DNA of 29,575 nt, taken from Candidatus Cloacimonadota bacterium (GTDB lineage Bacteria > Cloacimonadota > Cloacimonadia > JGIOTU-2). Location of the stretch: NCBI GenBank assembly GCA_016932035.1, contig JAFGDR010000019.1, positions 1 through 29,575 of the forward strand. Direction: 5' to 3'. Position numbers and translations under genes: made by a program. This document shows, piece by piece, positions 7,488-14,805 of this stretch. The notes under the pieces are model-generated. The model was given only the letters and a program-made list of their open reading frames with translations, did not search any database and was not told the DNA's origin. How positions within the stretch are numbered: position 1 is the stretch's first letter; the number at the start of each line of letters is the position of its first letter.

Positions 7488-10334
7488 ATGAAAAAGATAT
7501 TTTTTGTTATCATATTATTATTGCTCCTACCACTGATAGTATATTCTCAATCCAATATTGTAGCAGAAGTTGCCGGAGAACCCATCACATGGCTGGAACT
7601 TCAAAACAGGTATGAGATGGTATGGCAGGAATATCTCCGTGATCCCAGTCGATATTCGGAAGTGTCACAAAAGACAATTCATGAAGACCTGAAGGATATT
7701 GCACTCGAACAAATCATAACAGAATATCTCTTTGAAATATATGCCCACGAGAACAATATTTTTATCAATGAAGAAGAGCTGGAAACTATGTTTAAGCAGA
7801 TCTATGCGGATAACGACCTTTTCCTGACGAATGGCATGTTTGACGAGTTGAAATTTCAGCGATTCAAACTTCAGTATTCGGAGCGGTATCATGAGATCAT
7901 AGATCGAATCCGTGACGATGTTCTCGATGATAAGATAAAAGAAATTATCAAAGAGCAGTTCTATCTTAATGATAAAGAACTGTATGATGCATACGTGCGG
8001 GATAATTCCAGGATACAGCTGAAGTATCTTATTATTCCGGACAGCTTGATGCCAACCTCATTTCCGTCAAGCCCTGCATATGTAAAAGAGTTTCACAAGG
8101 ATCATAAATATTCCTACCAATCACCGGATAAGGTTCGTTTGGGAATAATCTATATTCAAGATGACGACTTCTTTCCAACATCAAAACCATATTACAAATA
8201 TGTACCTGCTTATCGCAGAGACGCTCATGCCCAAGCGCGTATCTATGCAGAACAGCTTGCAGACCTACTCAATTCCGGTTATGAAGAGAATAGTCCGTTT
8301 TTCAAAGCTCATCATGTATTTGAAACCGGATATCTTGAGAAAGGTGATCGGATTGGTAAACTCGACAACAGCAAGGAAATTATCAAAAAGGGACTTAAAC
8401 TCAGAACGGGAAGGTATTATTCAAATCCGATCGAACAGAAGAACGGATGGATTATCTTTAAAACAATTGGCAAGAAAGGTGGGGGAATAGCTGATTTTGA
8501 AGATGCTGCACTGCCTATTTGGAAGGATTATATCTCGGTTGGCAGGGATTACTATTTCGATTGTGAAACTGAAAATTATTACAATAATAATATTAAACAT
8601 GAACTGCTTTTTGAAGTTGATGTTAGCTATGTAACACTCGATGCTGAGGATCTGGAAATTGATATTCATTTCAGCGAAGACTCCTTGTGGAATTATTATG
8701 AATATAATCTCGATGAATTCATAACCGTTCGCGATACAATGCCCTTCGAGAAGGTGCGCGAGGATATCATTGAAGAGCTTACCAAGAAAGAAAGGAAACG
8801 AAAAGCCGATTCGACTATCACGCATATCAAGCAGATGGTTTTCAATCATGATTTCCTGCTCGGATATCCTGAAGCAAAGATAAAATTATTCCAGAAATAT
8901 ATTGAGAATATGCCGTATTTTCATGATCCCTATCCACTGATCCAGGACACAATATTTACAACACCTGTTGATTCCATGTTCACTGCAAAAAAGGGAACCC
9001 GGCATGTGATCGGGCTTGTGAACGACAGAAGACTTGTACTTTCAAAAGAAAAGAAAGATCTGAAAGAGCAGGTGGGTAATCTCCTTGAAAATAGATGGGA
9101 TACCGATTGGCAGGAAGGTTTTCAGGAATTTTATTCTCAGAATAAAAATGCATATTTCGAGCCAAATCTTTATCGTTTTTCGTATATATTTATACCGATT
9201 GATACATCCATAGTCATTATTGATTCTTCAAAAGCCAGGGGTTATTTTGAGGAAAATAAGGATAAATTCATTCGCTCCCGGAGGGTGAAACTACAATCGA
9301 TCTTCGTGCCGGAGAGCCCAATGTTCAACAAGCGGATACAGGATATTCAGGACGCACTTAACGACGATGTAGCGTTCGATATAATTTCAGATATGTATTA
9401 TAAACCACATCCGTTTGTTGAGAAGAATGATACTTTTATCAATATAAATGATCTTGATGAGATAATCTTCCGGTGTGTTGATACACTTGGATTGGAAGCG
9501 GTTTCATCGCAAATATATACTGCCGATGGATGCTTCTTTATTAAACTCATTGATATCGAGAGTGGTCTTGAAAATAAGTTTGAGAACAGAAAATCACAAG
9601 TGCTCTACGAGATGAAGCTTCCTATGGCAGACAGCACAGCAAACTGGAAAGCTCAAACTCTTTTTGATAATATCTATTCCAATAGAGATATGCTGTTTAA
9701 AACCCATCATGATGATACCTTTTATACTGATTATATGTCGCTTGATGATGAATACACAGTGATTGACAGCATGATAACATTTCCTAAAAGAGATTATGAA
9801 GAACTCAATGGACTCAGGATTGGAAGCAAGTTTCCGAAGATCTTTACTGTCGAAGGCGGGTATGCGATTTTGTTTCTTGAAGATAAAGTCACTGGTAAGA
9901 AGATAGAGGGATATGATGCCTATACAAAAGCCCGAGAGGAATTCCTTTCAAAATTGCAATATGATGAAGGGAAGATTTTTACCGAATATCTAACAATCGA
10001 GCTCATGAACAGGCAAAAAGGATATCTAACATATATATTTGGTGGGCTTCAAGAAACCCAGCTCATCAGTTATGATGATGTGATCAGCAGCCTGCCTGGG
10101 AGTAATATCATTGTGAGAAGCGCATTTGCAAAAGAACCCTATACATACAGCCACCCCATAAGATTTACTGATTATGGTTGGGGCTTTTATTATGTGACGA
10201 AAAAGGAAGTTGAAACCCCTCAAAATTTTGCTTCAGTAAAAAACCAGTATCGCCAGGAATATGTTGAGAAGAAATTTAAAAGCTGGATTGATAATTATAA
10301 ACTTCAGAAACAGGTAAAGATATTTGTACAATAA
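7488..10334 (+). CDS. Very large SurA/PpiD-like periplasmic peptidyl-prolyl isomerase
   Basis: 948 aa from ATG 7488, 4 bases after guaA; the frame also opens upstream at 7440, but the signal peptide (KK, hydrophobic 4-18, cleavage near YSQ at 19-21) starts here. Residues 22-175 look like a SurA-N/PpiD chaperone domain (VAEVAGEPITWLEL, LEQIITEYLFEIYA, NEEELETMF). A parvulin-type segment is visible at about 216-330, ending NGWIIFKTIGKKGGG. Two further parvulin-like segments are suggested at about 590-690 (RRVKLQSIFVP) and 790-860 (FPKIFTVEGGYAILFLEDK). Known family role: folding of outer-membrane and exported proteins. At 948 aa it is about twice SurA's length, which suggests duplicated isomerase modules. 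Catalytic activity of each module is not certain. It is the last gene of the dense block starting at 4. Confidence 0.85.
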   Translation: MKKIFFVIILLLLLPLIVYSQSNIVAEVAGEPITWLELQNRYEMVWQEYLRDPSRYSEVSQKTIHEDLKDIALEQIITEYLFEIYAHENNIFINEEELETMFKQIYADNDLFLTNGMFDELKFQRFKLQYSERYHEIIDRIRDDVLDDKIKEIIKEQFYLNDKELYDAYVRDNSRIQLKYLIIPDSLMPTSFPSSPAYVKEFHKDHKYSYQSPDKVRLGIIYIQDDDFFPTSKPYYKYVPAYRRDAHAQARIYAEQLADLLNSGYEENSPFFKAHHVFETGYLEKGDRIGKLDNSKEIIKKGLKLRTGRYYSNPIEQKNGWIIFKTIGKKGGGIADFEDAALPIWKDYISVGRDYYFDCETENYYNNNIKHELLFEVDVSYVTLDAEDLEIDIHFSEDSLWNYYEYNLDEFITVRDTMPFEKVREDIIEELTKKERKRKADSTITHIKQMVFNHDFLLGYPEAKIKLFQKYIENMPYFHDPYPLIQDTIFTTPVDSMFTAKKGTRHVIGLVNDRRLVLSKEKKDLKEQVGNLLENRWDTDWQEGFQEFYSQNKNAYFEPNLYRFSYIFIPIDTSIVIIDSSKARGYFEENKDKFIRSRRVKLQSIFVPESPMFNKRIQDIQDALNDDVAFDIISDMYYKPHPFVEKNDTFININDLDEIIFRCVDTLGLEAVSSQIYTADGCFFIKLIDIESGLENKFENRKSQVLYEMKLPMADSTANWKAQTLFDNIYSNRDMLFKTHHDDTFYTDYMSLDDEYTVIDSMITFPKRDYEELNGLRIGSKFPKIFTVEGGYAILFLEDKVTGKKIEGYDAYTKAREEFLSKLQYDEGKIFTEYLTIELMNRQKGYLTYIFGGLQETQLISYDDVISSLPGSNIIVRSAFAKEPYTYSHPIRFTDYGWGFYYVTKKEVETPQNFASVKNQYRQEYVEKKFKSWIDNYKLQKQVKIFVQ

Positions 10335-10353
10335 CTATGCAAAAGTGTAAAAC

Positions 10354-10384
10354 TTGACATCCAATGTTATCACCAAAAAACAAT
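10354..10384 (+). promoter_or_regulatory. Candidate promoter for tRNA-Phe/pdxA
   Basis: A perfect -35 hexamer TTGACA is at 10354-10359. The best -10 is AACAAT at 10379-10384 (4 of 6, spacing 19, longer than the usual 17), which would give a leader of about 20 bases before the mature tRNA. The -10 is uncertain. Confidence 0.4.
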
Positions 10385-10411
10385 GTCATTCGCAATTTTT
10401 CTACATCGGTT

Positions 10412-10487
10412 GCCGGGATAGCTCAGCCGGTAGAGCAGGGGCCTGAAAAGCCCTGTGTCCGTGGTTCAATTCCGCGTCCCGGCACCA
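10412..10487 (+). tRNA. tRNA-Phe (anticodon GAA)
   Basis: The cloverleaf folds completely. The acceptor stem 10412-10418 pairs with 10477-10483 (7 of 7 Watson-Crick). The D stem is GCTC/GAGC (10421-10424 with 10433-10436). The anticodon stem 10438-10442 pairs with 10450-10454, with one G-U at the top. The 7-base loop 10443-10449 places GAA at 10445-10447. The variable loop is 5 bases and the T stem is 10460-10464 with 10472-10476 around the loop TTCAATT. The discriminator is A10484 and CCA is encoded (10485-10487). The pdxA start codon lies only 19 bases downstream. Confidence 0.97.
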
Positions 10488-10506
10488 TTTTTTTTACCTC
10501 GAAATT

Positions 10507-11457
10507 ATGCCGCCAATAATCGGTATTACGATTGGTGATCCTGCAGGGATCGGTCCCGAAATCATTGAAAAAGCCTTAAACAACAATAAGCTTGCTTGTA
10601 AGGTTGTCTTGTATGGCGCTCTTCCCAAGTCAGACCTTCGGAATAGTATTCCTCAAATCTCACATTCAAAAGACATCTTGAATTCAAATGCTTCGGCCCT
10701 ATGGTTCCCCCTCATGCAAGAAACGAAATTTATACCTGGTTTTCCATCACGAGAAAGCGGACAGGCAGCGTATGAAGCTCTTAAAAGAGCAGGTAAAGAT
10801 GCAGTCAAAAATATAATTGATGCGATCGTGACAGCACCGATCAGCAAGCATTATATCCAACTCTCCCACCAAGAATTTATAGGTCATACAGAATTCTTTG
10901 CACAACAATCACATTGCCAGGATGTCGTAATGAGTTTTTTTAGTAACAAAATAAATGTTGCATTGCTGACAACTCATTATCGACTTGCAGATATATCAAA
11001 GTCTCTTTCTATAGGTTTGGTAAGAAGTAAGATTTCAATTATTAATACTGCACTCAAAGATTATTTCCACATCGAAAAGCCAAAATTAGCTCTACTTGGA
11101 CTTAATCCTCATACAGGAGAGGAGGGTGCTTTTGGAAATGAGGAAATAGAGATATTTTTACCTGCGATTGAGCAGTTACGCAGCGAAGGTATTGAGATCA
11201 GTGATCCATATCCTGCAGATACATTTTTTGCAGGGAAATATCAAGATTTTGATATGGTTATTTGTGCTTATCACGATCAGGCATTGATCCCTTTCAAAAT
11301 GTTGTCTTTTGACTCTGGTGTTAATGTAACGCTTGGTCTTCCGTTTATTCGAACATCGGTAGATCATGGTACTGCATTTGATATTGCAGGTAAGAATGTT
11401 GCTTCAGATAAAAGCCTTGTCCACGCTATCCGTCTTGCTGAAAAAATGGTCTCATGA
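10507..11457 (+). CDS. pdxA: 4-hydroxythreonine-4-phosphate dehydrogenase
   Basis: 316 aa. It oxidises 4-phosphohydroxy-L-threonine in the DXP-dependent pathway to pyridoxal phosphate; cytoplasmic dimer with a divalent metal. Family signatures: N-terminal ITIGDPAGIGPEI, DAIVTAPISK, metal His in FIGHTEFFA, ALLTTH, LGLNPHTGEEG, second metal region CAYHDQALIPFK, and RTSVDHGTAFDIAGK. Length is slightly under the E. coli enzyme (329 aa) with no missing block. The start is fixed by the family N-terminus, yet the 19 bases between tRNA-Phe and the ATG are T-rich and contain no Shine-Dalgarno. If it is co-transcribed with the tRNA, 3' processing of the tRNA would leave a very short mRNA leader. It overlaps rnhB by the 4-base ATGA. 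Confidence 0.96.
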   Translation: MPPIIGITIGDPAGIGPEIIEKALNNNKLACKVVLYGALPKSDLRNSIPQISHSKDILNSNASALWFPLMQETKFIPGFPSRESGQAAYEALKRAGKDAVKNIIDAIVTAPISKHYIQLSHQEFIGHTEFFAQQSHCQDVVMSFFSNKINVALLTTHYRLADISKSLSIGLVRSKISIINTALKDYFHIEKPKLALLGLNPHTGEEGAFGNEEIEIFLPAIEQLRSEGIEISDPYPADTFFAGKYQDFDMVICAYHDQALIPFKMLSFDSGVNVTLGLPFIRTSVDHGTAFDIAGKNVASDKSLVHAIRLAEKMVS

Positions 11458-12077
11458 GGTCAGAATATAAGGATTTTCAAGGATTTGAGAAAATAGTCGG
11501 TATCGATGAAGCCGGTAGAGGACCAATTGCCGGACCGGTCGTTGTTGCATCAGTTGTTTTACCCCAAGATTGTCGTATAAAGGAGTTGAATGATTCAAAA
11601 AAACTGAGTGCCAAAAAGCGTAATATCTTATTTGCTAAGATTACATACAATGCTCTTCATTACGAATATGTAGTAATTGATCACAAAATAATCGATCAGA
11701 TTAATATCCTCCAGGCAACGTTTAAAGGAATGAATGAACTTATAATGCCTTTCAGAAATCAACCGTACTTAATTCTCATCGATGGACCATATCTTCCACA
11801 CCAGGAGTTTGATGAGAAGTACAATGCGATGTTAAAATCGATTGTTAAAGGAGACAACATTTATCACTGTATCGCAGCTGCATCCATAGTAGCAAAGGTA
11901 GTGCGTGACAGGATAATGGATGCTTATCATCGTGATTTTATACAATACGATTTTATTCATAACAAAGGTTATCCGACAAAAAAGCATAAAGAAGCAATTG
12001 CTGCACATGGGATCAGTCCCATACATAGAACAACTTTTTCTCCAGTGAAAGAATATCTTGAGAAGATAAATTTATAG
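11454..12077 (+). CDS. rnhB: Ribonuclease HII
   Basis: 207 aa, typical RNase HII size. It cleaves the RNA strand at ribonucleotides in DNA-RNA hybrids and starts ribonucleotide excision repair. Visible active-site blocks: GIDEAGRGPIAGP (Asp18-Glu19), LNDSKKLS, LILIDGP (third Asp), and AAASIVAKVVRDRIM (fourth Asp). The C-terminal GYPTKKHKEAIAAHG and HRTTFSP are also family-typical. The start overlaps the pdxA stop (ATGA), implying co-translation. No hairpin terminator follows; the next gene has its own candidate promoter. Confidence 0.97.
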   Translation: MRSEYKDFQGFEKIVGIDEAGRGPIAGPVVVASVVLPQDCRIKELNDSKKLSAKKRNILFAKITYNALHYEYVVIDHKIIDQINILQATFKGMNELIMPFRNQPYLILIDGPYLPHQEFDEKYNAMLKSIVKGDNIYHCIAAASIVAKVVRDRIMDAYHRDFIQYDFIHNKGYPTKKHKEAIAAHGISPIHRTTFSPVKEYLEKINL

Positions 12078-12128
12078 AAAAACAATATTCCAACCAATAA
12101 TATATGTAAATTTACTCTTTCGAAAAAA

Positions 12129-12157
12129 TTGACATTCACTCTTTTTTTTGTCCCAAT
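12129..12157 (+). promoter_or_regulatory. Candidate promoter of the surface cassette
   Basis: TTGACA at 12129-12134 lies in the 106-base gap before the heparinase-like gene, followed by an 8-T run. At spacing 17 the -10 would be CCCAAT (only 3 of 6). The TATAAA at 12162-12167 is too far for a standard -10 of this box. Transcription from here would leave a leader of about 20 bases containing the ribosome binding site. Confidence 0.35.
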
Positions 12158-12183
12158 GCCATATAAATAAAATTAGAGGTAAT

Positions 12184-14796
12184 ATGAAAAGAAATAAAAT
12201 TTTTCTTTTTTCAGTGATATTTGTATTTATAACTACCATTGTGAATGCTCAAGGTGTTTGGCATCCTGAAAAAACATATTGGCCAAGAACTCTTATTGAT
12301 AGCAGTCAAGTAGAAATAAGTAAAGTTAAAACCAGGGTAACTATTGAACCGTTTCTTTCAATATATAATGAGATAAAGGCAAAGGCAGAGAAAGATTATG
12401 CAACATGTTCCTCGGAATTACAAAAAGCACTTGTCGCAAGATGTGCTGCCTTTCGTTTTTTTATTGAAAATGATAACTCATATGGAGATAAAGCTAAAGA
12501 GTATCTACTCGTTATACAACGGGAAACCTATTTGAGCTGGGATGAGCGGTACAAAAATATCCTTTGGGATTCCGAAATGCTTTCGGCAGCATGTGTTGCC
12601 TATGATCTTATGAAGGGTAATAATTACGATTTTGGGAATGATGAAACAGCGATTCGGACAAATATTCAGGATATTGCTGGAGAAATGTATTATGATCTTG
12701 TTTCAAGCAATCCATATACAAATACATTGCATCTCATGTGGGATCTGGGCTTTGGAGAAAAGATCAATTATGGTGTCAAGTTTGCTTCTGCACTTGGTAT
12801 GTGTGCAATCGTTCTAAATACTGAGACTACAGGTGATGCAGATAAGCAACCTCAGACCTGGATCAATTATTGCATGCAGAAAACAAATCAGCAGTTTAAT
12901 GACTGGCTTGTTAATGAACAGGGCATGTGGGCAGAAGGTCCTCATTACTTGTCATTCACCGCTACCAGTTATCTTCCTTTTGCTATTTCACACAATAATT
13001 TTGTTGATGGTGAGTCCGAGGATTACGGAGGTGAGTATTTATCTCCACTTACTGAGCAAGATAATTTCCAAGCGATAACAGATTGGTGTATTAAAATCCG
13101 TCAACCCAATGGTGCACGTCCAAACTTTGATGATAGTTTTCTAAATCCCCTTTTCTATAACGGCATGCTTGCTCCCATTTATGCGGACGATATTGCTGCG
13201 TGGGATTATGTAAATTGTACAGATTCATATTTTGTTGACGCAACTTCTGATAATATAGACGTAGAGATGATCTGCACATATGATGATATTGCTTATCCCG
13301 GGACCACTCTACCAGATTTTCCTCCAACCCAAATCATGCCTGATGCCGGACAAGCAGTATTTCGAAGTGATTGGGGAGAAGATGCAGTTTATATGTGTGC
13401 ACTTGCTGAAAACGGGCAAGCTCGCGAAGGAGGTCGTACTCATGAGCATCCCGATAATGGAAGTTTTATTATCTACGCTCTTGGTGAGTTGCTTGCAATG
13501 GATTCTGGATATATCAGCTGGGATAAAAGAGACAGTGTGCGTTATGCTAAAAATCATAGTATGATACTTGTGGATGGCGAAGGTCCTCCTGCTGCGTCTC
13601 TTACGACTTCTGAAGGAACCGATGCTGAACTCGGATACACCTATGATACTGAAGGTTTAGATTTTGCCCAGATAACCACAAACTATCAGGACACAGATTT
13701 TTTAAGAAACATTACATTTATAAATAATTCATATTTTACTATTATTGATTATATAGGATCAACTGAAACACACAATTATGCATATCTTCTTCATGGAAAT
13801 GGTGGAGGTTCAACCGGAAATGGTTTTTCTCTCGATACAAATGGCTCAGTTTATAGCGTGAATGATGTTGATCTGAACTTCTTTATAAATTCCCCCATAG
13901 CAATGGTCCTCGATAATTATGATGATTATCATGATGACGGAACTTACAATGTACCAGCAACTCATACCGTTACAAGGGCAACAATCAATGCAGATTATGG
14001 ACTTTTTACTTCATTTCTTATGCCGACATTGGCAACAACAAGAGATATCACCTATGTGCCTATCAATGAAGCTAACTTCTCAGGTGGATCAATTGAGATG
14101 GATACTGAAAAAGCTCTTCTTTTAGTCGGTGAAACAATAGATGTTCAGACATATGACTTCTTTGGAACAACCCTTGGTTTTGATTGCAGCATTTTACACG
14201 TTGCAAAAAATGGAGATATTCCAAGAAATATTCAGCTTACAAGCGGTATGATATTTAACTACGGAAGCACACCTTTGATAAATAGTGATACGCGGGTGAT
14301 ATTGGCGCTGAATATTGGTGCAACCTCAGCAAACGGATATGTAAGCGAAGCATGTATGATCGAATTCTTTACCGGAAACGAACCCACAAACGTCACTGGC
14401 GGAACTCTTATTGGTTTTGATGAAGGAGTAACCACAATCACCTTTGATGAATCTACATATTTCACCCTTGACGTAGTATGGTCTCTTGATTACGCAATCG
14501 ATCCCGGATATGTACCCGAGGATCATAATATTTCTGTATATCCCAATCCATTCAATGATACAAACGAAATTTCATTCACACTTTCAAAACCTCAGAATGT
14601 CCGAATCGAAGTATTCAATCTCAAAGGACAAAAGATCGCAGTCTTAACAGATGAAAATTATACGATTGGTTCACATTCAGTTACCTGGAATGGTAAAGAT
14701 TCTACAGACAAGAATGTTGCGAATGGAACCTATTTTTATAAAATACATTTTGAACAGAGTCAACCAGTTTTGAGAAAAGTTAACATCCTTAGATAA
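12184..14796 (+). CDS. Secreted heparinase II/III-like protein with C-terminal sorting domain
   Basis: 870 aa from ATG 12184 with GAGGT 4 bases upstream; the frame opens earlier at 12148 but the signal peptide begins here (KRNK, hydrophobic 6-20, cleavage near NAQ at 21-23). Residues about 45-370 are helical, as expected for the alpha/alpha-toroid of polysaccharide lyases. From about 384 (DAGQAVFRSDWG) comes the heparinase II/III C-terminal beta domain with RTHEHPDNGSF (His420, His422), MDSGYISWD and NHSMILVDGEGPP. By family it would cleave uronic-acid-containing glycans by beta-elimination, but the substrate is not predictable. Residues about 780-870 form a FlgD-like sorting domain (VYPNPFND, VFNLKGQKI, TWNGKDSTDKNVANGTYFY), the type used for type IX-style outer-membrane export. 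It is the first gene of a three-gene unit; the lipoprotein gene follows after 9 bases. Confidence 0.88.
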   Translation: MKRNKIFLFSVIFVFITTIVNAQGVWHPEKTYWPRTLIDSSQVEISKVKTRVTIEPFLSIYNEIKAKAEKDYATCSSELQKALVARCAAFRFFIENDNSYGDKAKEYLLVIQRETYLSWDERYKNILWDSEMLSAACVAYDLMKGNNYDFGNDETAIRTNIQDIAGEMYYDLVSSNPYTNTLHLMWDLGFGEKINYGVKFASALGMCAIVLNTETTGDADKQPQTWINYCMQKTNQQFNDWLVNEQGMWAEGPHYLSFTATSYLPFAISHNNFVDGESEDYGGEYLSPLTEQDNFQAITDWCIKIRQPNGARPNFDDSFLNPLFYNGMLAPIYADDIAAWDYVNCTDSYFVDATSDNIDVEMICTYDDIAYPGTTLPDFPPTQIMPDAGQAVFRSDWGEDAVYMCALAENGQAREGGRTHEHPDNGSFIIYALGELLAMDSGYISWDKRDSVRYAKNHSMILVDGEGPPAASLTTSEGTDAELGYTYDTEGLDFAQITTNYQDTDFLRNITFINNSYFTIIDYIGSTETHNYAYLLHGNGGGSTGNGFSLDTNGSVYSVNDVDLNFFINSPIAMVLDNYDDYHDDGTYNVPATHTVTRATINADYGLFTSFLMPTLATTRDITYVPINEANFSGGSIEMDTEKALLLVGETIDVQTYDFFGTTLGFDCSILHVAKNGDIPRNIQLTSGMIFNYGSTPLINSDTRVILALNIGATSANGYVSEACMIEFFTGNEPTNVTGGTLIGFDEGVTTITFDESTYFTLDVVWSLDYAIDPGYVPEDHNISVYPNPFNDTNEISFTLSKPQNVRIEVFNLKGQKIAVLTDENYTIGSHSVTWNGKDSTDKNVANGTYFYKIHFEQSQPVLRKVNILR

Positions 14797-14805
14797 GGAG
14801 AATCT

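Noticed and set aside
12162-12167. TATAAA considered as -10 for TTGACA at 12129
   Set aside because: Spacing of 27 bases is too long for a standard promoter; it may still act with another -35, but none is seen.
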